Assembly (NCBI GenBank): GCA_965644295.1 | Contig: CBFFRP010000324.1 | Coordinates: forward strand, 62,001-126,000 | DNA: 64,000 bases | From: Paraphysomonas bandaiensis | Taxonomy: Eukaryota > Chrysophyceae | Direction: 5' to 3' | Shown here: piece after piece, positions 24,197 through 34,835 of the stretch | Layout of the letters: every line of letters starts with the position of its first letter | Position numbering within the stretch: the first letter of the stretch is position 1 | Notes under the pieces: generated by a model | Database searches by the model: none | What the model was told of the DNA's origin: nothing | What the model saw: only the letters and a program-made list of their open reading frames with translations | Program-made: the position numbers and the translations under genes

Positions 24197-24400
24197 GTTC
24201 TTAAGGTGAGCATCCCGGCTGCTTAACTTCTGCAGGCAGCCCAATACCCTGGTTACCCGTCTGGTGGACCCTGTCCTGGATGCCCTTGAGGTGGGCCCAT
24301 TCCCAAATGTCTGTTTATTCGTCAGGGCCCAAAGGCGTCTACACAAGTGACACTTATTAGTGTTCCTTGTACCACACTAGCATTTGGCTATTTATAACAA
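24197..24400. repeat. Fragment of dispersed repeat (family of the 53.5-kb foldback element)
   Basis: Matches the core of the element at 53470-54087. It shares CTTAAGGTGAGCATCCC, GGCAGCCCAA, TGGGCCCATTCCC, CGTCAGGGCCCAAAG, GTCTACACAAGTGACACTTA and CTTGTACCACA in the same order, with scattered substitutions. The long terminal inverted repeats are absent here. Confidence 0.7.
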
Positions 24401-24887
24401 GAACAATATCTGCTGACTATATATTTTCGTGCTCTAATATATATTGATTATTGATTCAAATAAATCTAGTTATTAATCTATGCTATTGTTAAATAGGTAT
24501 TATATATAATATCATATTTATTATGATGCATTTAAATAATATGTGATGGGTCTTTGCTCTGTCGGCCATTGCTTAAATACTTAAATAACATGTAGAATCA
24601 AGGTTTGGTAACCATTTAATGCCATTACCATTAACTGCTACCAGGCCCTGTGTACAGCCAATTCAAAATAGTAGAGTTTGGTGTACCGGTGAGACAACAC
24701 TATGGCTACAATGGGGCACAACATTAACTTAAGATCAAAACTGTCGACAATTAAATTTAAAGACAAATCAATACAACTATTCCTCTATACATGAAATGCT
24801 TAAACAGTTATCAAAACTTATAGAATTTGTATGATATGCCAAAATGCATATCTCGGATGTTAGAAATAGCACTTAACAGTGGGATAC

Positions 24888-26156
24888 TTAGCACTGAAGG
24901 AACACTTCATCTGCACGTGATATATTATCTTCGCCAGACGCATCCCCTGCAATTTCCTCTGGCGCAGTGCGACACGCGACGAGTTCATCTACAAATGCGC
25001 GTAACTTTTCCACTGTGACGCTTGGCATGACCACGACGTGAGCTATAGTTCCCTCACATGCCAGCTGCCACTTGCGGATAAATTCCAGATCCGTAGGTCT
25101 CTCGAATGTGACTGTAGAAGAGAGGTTATTGAGGTTGCACGGTACATTTGCTGCCTCCAGCATCGTGCGAAGTATGGTAGAGTTCTTCATGCAGAGCTTA
25201 ACATCCTCACTGAGACCAGTGGTGCCCTTACGAGAAAGTGCGTACCACATATACAGCGCTGCATGACCATTACGACTACCCATTATGGTAGCATCTTTGC
25301 TGTTAAGATATTCAACATCGGAAGACAGATTTTGGATGTATCTATTGCGTGTCATCACAACTCCGCAAGGTACAGGAGCACCAAGGAACTTATGACCAGA
25401 GACGCTAATCGATCCAATCGGCTTGGCAAAGGAAACAAGTGGTGCCTCCTGTAGAAAGGGAAGCATTAAACCGAATAGAGCACCGTCAACATGAATATAA
25501 AACTGTTCTTCGCTGTATCCAGTGTCTTGTAGTGCTTGCAATACACCATCCACATTATCTACAGCACCTCTCACGGTGGTACCAACGTTGACATTGATAA
25601 TAGCAGGGCGTCCCTTCTTTTTTCCTTCTGCCAGACACTCTTCTAAGTGCGACAAATCAATTTCACCAGTCTGCAAGGTCCTTACTGCAACTGCATCCAT
25701 GCGGTACATTCGTGCCGCTTTCATTACGCTGTAGTGAGAGGCTTTCGAGCAGTAGAGAATTCCGTCGGGCAGGGCTTCTCGGCCAACTAGTATACCATGA
25801 AGATTTCCTTCTGTGCCGCAATTAGTGATGTAGCCCCACATATCTTTCGGCTCAATGTCCCATAGTTTGGCAAACCAATTTAAAACGCCAATTTCGAACT
25901 GTCGGCTGTGAACCCCATAGTTCGACTCAACCCACGGGTCACCAAGATTGTTTATACTATAGCGTTGCAGTGCTTGCAATGCATCCACTTCAAAGTTAAG
26001 GTTGTAGGGGTAGCCTAGATGGAGCCGTGTTCTCTCCTCTAAGCGCTCATGATAAGCACTGAGGATGTCACTGATTCTCTCGTTCGCTCCATCTGTTCCA
26101 GGCTCAATTATGTCATAACCTCTCGTCTCACCACTCACTGGCATCGCTGTATACAT
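24888..26156 (-). CDS. SDC: Plant-type serine decarboxylase (PLP, group II)
   Basis: Single exon, 422 aa. The sequence runs closely parallel to plant serine decarboxylases: [67 protein letters not shown] and INVNVGTT. The PLP-binding lysine is K256 in [11 protein letters not shown]. Then follow [22 protein letters not shown] and [11 protein letters not shown]. The enzyme makes ethanolamine from serine for phosphatidylethanolamine and choline synthesis, in the cytosol. Bacterial histidine decarboxylases are the close alternative; the extended match favours the plant enzyme. The start ATG (26156) is followed by a second ATG four codons later. It is intronless and divergent from the HVHHMH gene. 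Confidence 0.9.
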   Translation of the reverse strand: MYTAMPVSGETRGYDIIEPGTDGANERISDILSAYHERLEERTRLHLGYPYNLNFEVDALQALQRYSINNLGDPWVESNYGVHSRQFEIGVLNWFAKLWDIEPKDMWGYITNCGTEGNLHGILVGREALPDGILYCSKASHYSVMKAARMYRMDAVAVRTLQTGEIDLSHLEECLAEGKKKGRPAIINVNVGTTVRGAVDNVDGVLQALQDTGYSEEQFYIHVDGALFGLMLPFLQEAPLVSFAKPIGSISVSGHKFLGAPVPCGVVMTRNRYIQNLSSDVEYLNSKDATIMGSRNGHAALYMWYALSRKGTTGLSEDVKLCMKNSTILRTMLEAANVPCNLNNLSSTVTFERPTDLEFIRKWQLACEGTIAHVVVMPSVTVEKLRAFVDELVACRTAPEEIAGDASGEDNISRADEVFLQC

Positions 26157-26870
26157 GATTATTAGAACTTATCTCGAATATAAGTGAAGAGTGCAATGAA
26201 ATGTGTAGCTATCTATATGCTAGCTGTCAATATATGGTGTACATACATCTGGTCAACAGTTGTAGCCAATCATTTCGCTGCATATATGACGGTGGTAGCA
26301 TGATGACGGATGTCATATACCTACCTACACATGGAGACGTTTTTCGACAAAGCGGACCAGTCTGGTCCCACTTTATTTTTTTGTATTGTATTTTTTCGTA
26401 TGGAATATGAGTGTAGAGCTTTGAAATTGTGGTCAAAATGACCACAATTTTTTTATTTCGAGTGGGACCAAATACAGTCCGACAAGTGGAGGGCTGGTCC
26501 ACTTTGTCAAAAAACGTCTCCATGGAGTACCATCCGACATCGTACTGCCACAGAGCACCAGCAGCATACACTGCTGTATACCGGCGTATAAGCAGCGATA
26601 TATAAAATGCAGTGGTGTGAGTATAACAACGTGCGTGTACACATTTTTCTGGCTGTATCTAAGATCTACAGCAGAACATATACATACATACTGTACATAC
26701 TGTGCAGTGGAACACTAACACCACCATAACATAAGAAGATTCCCATTACAGGCATTCATTTCATTATCTATTAATCGAACCCATCCGTATATCATCTCTA
26801 TTGATTCGTGATATATCTGTAACTACCTGTTTGTCCTGTATTGTGTATCTATTGAATTGTAGTGCTAATA
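26157..26870. promoter_or_regulatory. Bidirectional promoter region (serine decarboxylase / HVHHMH protein)
   Basis: 714 bp between divergent starts. It carries the recurrent motif as ACTGCTGTATAC (26570-26581), followed by CGGCGTATA. A ~195-bp foldback element lies inside (see 26331-26525). Confidence 0.5.
26331..26525. mobile_element. Small foldback (MITE-like) element in a promoter
   Basis: The left arm CATGGAGACGTTTTTCGACA plus AAGCGGACCAG (about 26331-26361) is the inverted copy of the right arm (CTGGTCCACTTTGTCAAAAA then ACGTCTCCATG, about 26493-26523), with three or so mismatches. The interior has a second small palindrome, GTGGTCAAAATGACCAC, and T-runs, with no coding. The whole unit could fold into one hairpin. 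Confidence 0.65.
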
Positions 26871-28979
26871 ATGAAAATGAATGCTGTTCTATGTACCCAT
26901 TTATTGATTTCCACCTTTTCTATAGCTATGTCCACCTTAAATTTTGATGCTATGGCTACATGTAAGGCGGACAATTGGGGCATGCCACTACAGAGTAAAA
27001 AACCTAAAGCAGAGAGTAGTTATTATGACGAACACATCCGTAAACCGTGTGCGGCACAGTGGAAGGAGAACGAAAAACCGATGAGTGAACTATTGAAAAT
27101 GGCCACAGTGATTCATTCGAAAGATACACCATCTTATGATGATTTTGAGTCAACTGATTGGGTTCCGGAGAATAAAGGGTTCTACGCGAAGGCATCACCA
27201 TGGGGCAATGAAGGGAAGTATAACTTTAGGTCCACTCCTAAGAAATCAATGAAAGCCTCAGAATGCCATTTGTACAATGAAGATGGAAGCACATGGGCCG
27301 TAACAAGAGTTGGCCCAATGCATACCAATGGCGGCTATGATTGGCTTCAATTAGGCTGGGATGATTTGTTCGGGTTTTCTGCTGTACTGAAAGATCATCC
27401 GGATGGAATTTATATTGTTGAACAATGTAAGTATATTGCCACCCAACTCCATATATTTTGCGTCTCACACGTTATATAGATATGTCTCCTGTGCTCGAAG
27501 ACGGAACGCGACTGAGTAATCCTCCTATCCACGTGCACCATATGCACTCTGGGCCAGATCCCTACGTACGTCAGCGCATGGATCCAATGACCTGCGCCAT
27601 ACGTGGACTGAACTGCTTCAATCCGCTTCGCACACTAGAGACCCATGGCGACTATGTATGTGTAGCGGAGGATGGGGGAAACGACTGCCATGTAGAATCG
27701 TTTCATGAGGGATATGGAAAGCTGATTACACACACTCTAGGGCTGGAAGGAGAAATTAACGACGTCCGTCCGCACCATTCTGAGACACTCGTGTGGTATT
27801 GGGAAATTGGAGCCAGGTATGTTTGCATGTTTTCAGTCGTATATAGTGTATTCAATTTCTTTTAGGTGGGTGCCAAAAGCTACTACCGGTCCAGGAGCAT
27901 CTCTGAAAGCTATGTCATTACATAATATGGCTGGGCCTGGGACATACGACCCAAAAGTTCAGAGATCCTTTTTATTCACCTTTCCGACACCTTCTGATCG
28001 TCAATCTATGTTTTGGTACACTGGTCGCCTTCAAAATCACGGAAAGATGCTGAGAATGAAAATTCATGCTCATAATACCATTTTCCGGGAAGCTATTATA
28101 TTTGCCGCATCTCCGGAGCAATTAGGTATGACCGAGCTGAACGGGTTTCCAATGGACAAGCCGCACCTCCCGGTTGATGTGGTGGCCGCAGGATTTGAGA
28201 GTAACGAGGCACTGAAGAGGTTTCTCCTACTCAATTTACAGCGAAGTCAAGAACGATACGACGCATTACCCAGTGATCAGCACCGAACAAACGAAAAGAC
28301 TTGCGGTTACCCGAACGAGGCGTGTGTCGTGAGTCGCCCAAAAGCCATATGTCAGTCCTTTGCTCATCTTGAGATTATCGATGGCTTTGCCTTTGACCGT
28401 AGGCAGCCAACGTGTTGCGATCCCTGGGAATGGCCTTCCGGACAGGTTTTTACTGTTGTTGGGTTTAGTGAGCACCAAGGGTACCCACTTGGTCCGCATG
28501 CACCTGACATGAAAGACATTCCACCCACCCTTCCTGGGCACGTGGGATACTGGCTGACGTATGACTCCGAGGAGACTCCCGAGCATAGTCGGTGGGGCTA
28601 TAGCCTTTACAATCATGACCCTAATGGTGGATTGAATTCTGTAGCGGATATGACGGGGTATCAGAAGATTGCAATGTATATTAATGGTTACACGAGTCCA
28701 CACTTTAACGATTGGACTAAGACCCCGCACTCAGTCGTGTCAATACTCGCGTATGGCGCACTGAGCCATCTTGCAGTCACTATAATTATAGTCAGTATTT
28801 TACTAGTTTACACTGGTTATCATACATATCATTTATCAATGAAACTCTTGAAAGACGCACCGCATAAGAAGAGTGATGACTTCTTCTGTCAGAAAATAGT
28901 CCCCACGTCTTCATTTTTTTACAGTCCTGTGAGGCAAGATGATATTGAACTTGCTGGCAGAGGTAGTGGAAATGATTAG
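26871..28979 (+). CDS. Secreted/type I membrane protein with HVHHMH motif
   Basis: Three exons: 26871-27426, 27480-27816 and 27866-28979, with introns of 53 and 49 nt; 668 aa. It begins with a signal-peptide-like hydrophobic stretch (residues ~3-25). A large Cys- and His-rich lumenal or extracellular region follows. One hydrophobic anchor (HLAVTIIIVSILLVYTGY) lies near residue ~610, with a short basic/acidic cytosolic tail after it. The histidine cluster H203-V-H-H-M-H208, plus later His residues (VRPHHSE, MKIHAHNT), suggests bound copper or another metal, loosely recalling copper type II monooxygenases. That is a guess, and I do not recognise the family. The in-frame GTG upstream of the ATG was not used as a start. 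Confidence 0.75.
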
Positions 28980-29948
28980 GCCAAAGATTAGTCTTGAAGT
29001 ATGAGTAATATACGATTTATATTTTTGGAGGTGCACTGCAGTAAGTTTTCAAACTGAATTATGGGAGAGCCGTATCCAGTCAGTATAGCTTGTTGTTGGA
29101 AATATTGTTTTCAGTACAATACCATAATAAAAATGCACTAAATTCTCAATATTTTTGAACCAATAGTATACTGTTATATATAGCATAATAAGTAAGTGAA
29201 GTATAGTAAGTTGTTTTTAAGTGTGAATAGAAGTACGTGTTACTAAGCTGCATACTCTTTACATAGTATATAGTGCAAAGTAGACAAGTAGAGTCTACAT
29301 TACTATTAGATACACAAATTCTACTTTCACTAAATAGTAAATAATCATAATGCGTTCAAATTAGTTACATACGAGAACCAGCAAGAGACAAGGTGGAAGA
29401 GAGAAAGCTAAAATAGATTCATTGTAAATGGACCCATATTAGGAGGTGCATTCTTATATATTATCTTCCTCTGTTTTTCCGACCTTACAACGTCGTATCG
29501 TCGATGATCAGGAGTAGTTGATACTCATAATACTATCTACTTTGTTCATTGTGTATAGTGTATAGTATGATAGTATGTAAAATATATACGCTTTAAAGAC
29601 ATAAAACAAGGATTCGAAAGAAGAGGAGATAACCAGATAACCTGTTTCCCTTCAACCCCTCAAAGGGGCTTGATCTTTGACATATTACGTTTACATCCCA
29701 TTGGGATGTAGATATTCTCACCTTGATTTCATTGTTCTACATTCTTTATTTTACTGGTAATGTGGAGCGTTGATGCTTAATAAAATTCCGAAAGAACGGA
29801 GTGGCGTCAGAGCGGAACAAACGCACACTTCAAAATCTAAACAACTAATGGTGACAACAAAGATTTCTTATTTATCGACATAAAAACGCTGTGAAGTTCT
29901 ATATTACTAATTCCACCGCGTCACCAGGCGGCAATGTACGTCACATGA
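28980..29948. other. Intergenic with weak LTR-like signals
   Basis: 0.97 kb between convergent ends. TGTTGGAAATATTG at 29094-29107 resembles the 5' start of a copia-type LTR. TGGCGTCAGAGCGGAAC at 29802-29818 resembles a tRNA primer-binding site. They are ~700 bp apart with no gag/pol after them, so at most a solo or truncated LTR. Two small hairpins (CCCCTCAAAGGGG, CATCCCATTGGGATG) lie at about 29655-29710. Confidence 0.3.
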
Positions 29949-30501
29949 CTAATCCAGCCTCTCCAGTTCCCGCATTCTCTCCAATATGACCTTTTTGCTA
30001 GTTTCCTGAATTTCCCCAGCTAAAATGTATTCATCAAGGATTGCATACACCTAGAAACGTACACTGTGAAAAGAGTCAACAAATACTCATGAACCCACCT
30101 TATTGAAATGAAATACGATATCCAACTCACACACATTACTGAAGTATTGATCCAGGAGCTCGACGAACAAATGAATGGTTTCCATCAATAAAAGTTCGTT
30201 ATCCGTAACGTCAACACCAAAAATAAAATAGAGGCCTGCATATCTTCGATATATAATCTTGAAATTTTCATACTGCAAAAAATATCAGTATAATCTTAAA
30301 TTACAAGAGACCTCAACCTCAACAAAATTTGTATGCTTCTTGTCACGTGCTACAATAGCACGGTGAATTTCAGCCTCCATCTTTATCCTGTCGGCCTCAT
30401 CCGGAGGTGTAAGATACCATTTAGTCAGCCTGGTTTTTCCCTGGCGATTCTGAAGCAAGAAGAAGCGAATCTATTATTATACAGAGTGAGATAATTACCA
30501 T
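29949..30501 (-). CDS. AP2S1: AP-2 clathrin adaptor sigma (small) subunit
   Basis: Four exons on the minus strand: 30501-30499 (the ATG alone), 30470-30318, 30272-30099 and 30050-29949; 143 aa (AP-2 sigma is 142). Family features: [83 protein letters not shown]. The NFVE-YE-NFK spacing and LCEL-type ending favour AP-2 over AP-1 sigma. It is part of the heterotetramer that links cargo to clathrin at the plasma membrane. The first intron (30471-30498) would be only 28 nt. The initiating ATG could instead lie further upstream behind a longer intron, but AP sigma genes commonly carry an intron right after ATG. A second possible donor 6 nt downstream of the one chosen would add two residues. Confidence 0.9.
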
Positions 30502-30985
30502 GTACTCAGATATTAACAAACCATTTTAAGTCTGGATATGAATAGCTAGGACTATAGATGATACTTGCTTGCAATTATTTGTACTTTGCAACTGTGTAGG
30601 AGTCCAGCTGCCGTGATGTATGCATATGATCTGTACTGCTGTATGTATATGACTAGCACTGTATAGGACACTGTGACTGTGATGCACAAGAAGTTCAGTG
30701 TGCATATGGGAAAAAAACATGTTTAATTTTTTTGCATATGGTACTTGCCATCACCAGCAGCAGAAAGAATATCTTCAACAGGCAAACTGAATATAGTCTT
30801 TGCTGCTCCAAAATTCATGGACATGCAGCTGTGTATACGGTATACATACATATGTGTGTGCTACATACGATACTGCCATATCCTCAATAACAATAACTGG
30901 ATGCCGCACTGATCCTCATTACTGTCTGTAACTGCAGCAATTTATTAACGATATTGTTATAGAACAGTTCGGACTCTTTTAACTG
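30502..30985. promoter_or_regulatory. Bidirectional promoter region (AP-2 sigma / polytopic protein)
   Basis: 484 bp between divergent starts. It contains GTACTGCTGTATG (30633-30645) and GCTGTGTATACGGTATAC (about 30828-30845), variants of the recurrent promoter motif. Confidence 0.5.
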
Positions 30986-32672
30986 ATGCAGTTTGTGAAC
31001 TCTGTGATTAAGAAGCTGTTGCCTCAGCAAACATCTCATGAAGATGGTGCTCATATTAACACAGTCCTTCAACGTATGCATAAGTATCATCAACGGCTCA
31101 CTGCGATTTATCTACCATTAGTTGTAATTGTTATGATATTTAGTTGTTTTTGGGCGTATATTCAGGGTGCTTTTTCAAAGTACACCGACCCGTCGTCACA
31201 ATGGCAGGCGTGTTTGGTGACGCCTAACTCTCTCATCGTTCCTTTGACGGAAATGCTAAATATTGCCTTTGGAGGTATTCGCACTGCAGTTGTTGATGCT
31301 CTAACTGTGACGTTTACGTGCCCATCGAGTCTACCACAGTGTTCCAATTCAACTGAATGTGTTTCCACCATCCAGAATCAGTGCTTTGCCCCTCTTATAG
31401 ATCTTGGGTCGCAGCTAGTTCCTCCAGAAGTGCCGAATGTTCCCATCCCTGTTGGTCAACTTCTTGAAGCTCTAGGCTATATTGGTTTCCAGTGCGTGAT
31501 ATTTTCTATGATTGCTCACGGTGCATTGAACCGTGCTCTGCGTCACCCGTCCTGGCTTCCTGCCACCATCGCCCTTATGGTTTGGTGCATTTTTGCAATA
31601 CTCACATACTACACTGTCAACCCAATTATACCTATTCCTGCTAAGACCAATGCTACTACCCTTCTGTTCATGATGTATGCCAGAAAAGAGGTATTCGATG
31701 ATATCAACGATGGAGACAACAACTGCAACAAGGCTTACACGTATGTGTGGGTGTACCTATCTCTTATCCTCGCCATCGTGGTCAACATTTCTCTGTCAGT
31801 TATTCTTGCGATACGTGCTGAGTGGGCTCGCCTTCACGCTCCTAATCGGAAGGCCTTTCAGCCACTTCAGGGCACCCTTCCTCCTCTAATACTCTGTGTA
31901 CTTCTTGTCGTATTCTACGTCATTCTATGTTGTTCGAAGATTACCTCCAGTTCCGTGATGCTTCAGGCTATTCATGGATACGATAAGTCTCAGGCAGATG
32001 CCGCGGAAGATCAGGACAAGTTCTGGTTCGATGACAGCTTCTTTCCGTTTCAAAAGGGCACGTTAGACATCTCCTCCCTGCTCTTCGTGTCCACATTCAT
32101 GAGTGTTATTCGTGGTTACTCTAGGCAATCTGTTTCTGCGTTTCGCCTTGCTGCTGGCATGTCATTCGCTTTTGCTCTCACTGCCTATCCCGGGATCACG
32201 GGCGCATATAGGTGTTTTGTGCGATTGGCTGTTTTGTGTGGCTGATATAGACTGGTGATTGCAGGTTTTATGACTACAATGACTTTCAGAACTTCGATAA
32301 ATGCCGAGATTACTTCCTTGATCGTAAGAATATTGTATTTCGCTGTTACTGTGTAGGAGTATATTTAAATCTTTTGTGCTCATGAATTCTATTACAGCGG
32401 ACACCACGGGGACCTTCGGATACCCAACAGAGAACCAAGCAGAGGCATATTGTACTTCATTTCGAGTCAGTCTCGCATCTGCTACTGGGCTCATTGTGTG
32501 CATGCACATCATGATGGTTCTAGCCGGGTCTACTTACAACGACAATCAGCACCGTGCGTCTGCAATTTTTGAACCTCTGGATCCAGTTGGTACAACAGTT
32601 ATACGGAACAGTCTTGTGCAGAGCAAGCACGAGGATTTGGAGGACGACCTTGCTAAGAATGAAGATTTTTAG
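30986..32672 (+). CDS. Polytopic membrane protein, family not recognised
   Basis: Three exons: 30986-32211, 32265-32323 and 32398-32672, with introns of 53 and 74 nt; 519 aa. Roughly eight hydrophobic helices can be seen. The first is LPLVVIVMIFSCFWAYI near residue 40, followed by a Cys-containing extracellular loop (CPSSLPQCSNSTECVST). Later ones include LVWCIFAILTYYTV, VWVYLSLILAIVVNISLSVI, LILCVLLVVFYVILCC and a final LASATGLIVCMHIMMVL. An N-terminal basic cytosolic segment and an acidic C-terminal tail flank them. Glycosylation-type NST/NAT sites fall in predicted loops. I cannot assign a family; it could be a transporter, scramblase or receptor. Confidence 0.75.
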
Positions 32673-33640
32673 ACAACTAGCAGATAAACGGTATAACTGA
32701 GTTAGGTCTATCATAAGATATCATACTCACTAGAATGTAGATCAAATTATTGCTGCGTAATTGTGGTTATAGCTCCTGTGATATTGAAATTAACCTTGCA
32801 AGAAGTTAGGTGATCAGCTATCATGAGTTCTAACCATGTTATTGGCGTTTAAGCCACATGTTGTTGTGTTACTCCATGATTTTATAATGTCGAATTTCAG
32901 TTACAAAAGGCTATCAACGTGGCAGTGATGAACACTATACTTTGCATTTCACTATGTGAAGCCCTAATGAATACTTTGTTTATTATAATTTATGGAAGTT
33001 GCAGTATATGCTATGGACATACAGATACTAGGTTCAATAGTAGCAAATATATTTGAACAGATAAACTTCTAGAAATATAGTATTGCCACCTTATTCACCT
33101 GACAAATTAGAGATAGTTCTGCTTAGTAAATATTCACATAGCAAGGGAGGATTAAAACAAAATGACGTGATGACCAGGGCTGCGTAACAATTAATTAAAT
33201 TGCAATTAATTGCATGGAACATACGTAATAATTGCAATTATAATTGCTCGCTGTAAGGTTGCAATTAAATTGCAATTAATTGGCAATTATTAACTATATA
33301 GTATAAGAGCATACTATACAGTATAGTATAACTGATGACTATAGCTGTTATCAGTTATCAGGTCAGCATCCCGAATATTAGGAGTCATTGATTCACGTAT
33401 ATCTCTTAACGCGTGAATACAACACACGTATACAATTAAATACCAAATAGACTGAATAATTACCAAACTATACATGATACGCGACTGTACAAGATACGCA
33501 CATGTGTGGTGCTAACGCTCTGCTCAAACATGTCTTGCTATTATACTATTAGGCCTTATCGTTCAATCTTTATCTCTAATAATATCAAGTATATTCTTAC
33601 TAAATATTAAGACTAACCTTAAATCTTATTTTGGCAGCGG
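32673..33640. other. Intergenic with AT-rich inverted-repeat terminus
   Basis: 0.97 kb. GACCAGGGCTGCGTAACAAT at 33172-33191, followed by nested AATTAATT / TTGCAATTAATTG palindromes to about 33300, matches the ends of the 5465-6349 element. Otherwise featureless. Confidence 0.5.
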
Positions 33641-33988
33641 ATGAGTTCTAAGACTAACAGTTACGATAACTCCGACTCCGACTCATCGGACAAGAGGAAG
33701 GATTCCATGCCACCCTTCGACGCCAAGAACCTCTCAAAATGGCAGAAGAAAAGTAGAGCCTGGTTCTTTCGTAAGCCTAAGATAGTATACATCCTAAGAA
33801 ACGATGCGCCAGAGGAGCCTATACGTCAAGAGGAAGAAACAGAAGAGGACTACCTATACAGGAAAAACGCCTACGACGAAAATATGCAGTATTTCGAGGA
33901 GGGCAACAATTACCTATGGTCACTTCTATCCAGCGCGGTGATTTTACACTCTGCATCCGGAAATGAATCAATAATACAATTTTATTAA
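33641..33988 (+). pseudogene. Gag-like N-terminal fragment of an LTR retrotransposon
   Basis: A 115-codon frame begins with a Ser/Asp-rich leader, then NLSKWQKKSRAWFF, IVYILRNDAPEEP and DENMQYFEEGNNYLWSLLSS. This pattern recalls the start of copia/UBN2-type gag (W...A...F/Y and a LW.ll motif). TTTTGGCAGCGGATGAG just upstream (33629-33645) could be a primer-binding site. The frame stops early, and no protease, integrase or reverse transcriptase follows, so it looks like a truncated relic. A small cellular gene is the alternative. Confidence 0.4.
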
Positions 33989-34835
33989 TACCAAATTAAA
34001 GAAAAAAAATGTTAAGTAAGAGATGATATTTAAGACACTTATATTGACAATATTTTATTATAGAGGATATGATTAATAGAGTCAGCGCTTTCTAACTTGG
34101 TAGATGCTATATGTGCAGACCACTGATACACGCAACTATAGTATTCCAATTATCGTAATAACGGCAATGGCTTAAAGTTCTAAATTAGACTTCTTTCACT
34201 ATAAATTCTCAACGCTTTACTTACTCCTGTATATAGTATCTCAGTCTGAATACAAAACTAAATAAAAATGTGCTTTAATTTGCGCTACACGTAAAGTCAC
34301 TGCCTACCATATAAACGACAACTACAAAATTTCTACAGTGCGGGCAAGACACAATCTACTTGTTGCAAGTTCTGAATATAGATAATAGCTAACATTGACT
34401 TGCACCACTCACACATTGCACCAAAGTAGAAACTAAGAACGCCTGTTAACGTGTTAATACTTCTCTCCAAGCAATACGGTACATTTATATTGTGACAGCA
34501 ACCAATACTTGTTTCTTCTTTGTGTTGCTTTTTCAGCGTTAGCCATTGATTAGTTTTCATAAATGCTTCATAGCAGTAATGATTCGCCAAAAAATATTAT
34601 AATACTTTAAGTAAAACTAATTCATTTAAATCAGTTTCTCAGGTCATATATATTATTACATTGGATACGTAAATACTATGTAAATAGGCGATCACCACAG
34701 CTATGATTAATTCAAATAATGACTGCAAAATCTACACGAATGACAATATCAATAACATAATTGAAAATATATACCACGCTTGTAATTCTAAGAACTTGTT
34801 GCGCAAAGTACTTGAAAAGTCGGAAATAGAACTAT
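33989..34835. other. Intergenic, nothing identified
   Basis: 0.85 kb of AT-rich DNA upstream of the LtrA 3' end. The small frames at 34333-34590 and 34703-34900 have no support; the latter runs antisense into LtrA. Confidence 0.5.

Larger units (their letters stand above)
22009..24887. other. Intergenic with decayed coding-like and repeat segments
   Basis: 2.9 kb with no intact gene. It contains three things reported separately: coding-like minus-strand pieces (22745-23110), a candidate small element with inverted ends (23222-23954), and a fragment of a dispersed repeat (24197-24400). The remainder is AT-rich and featureless. Confidence 0.5.

Noticed and set aside
28266-28730. 154-codon minus-strand frame
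   Set aside because: Antisense to the last exon of the HVHHMH gene, which has the better protein character and consistent splicing.
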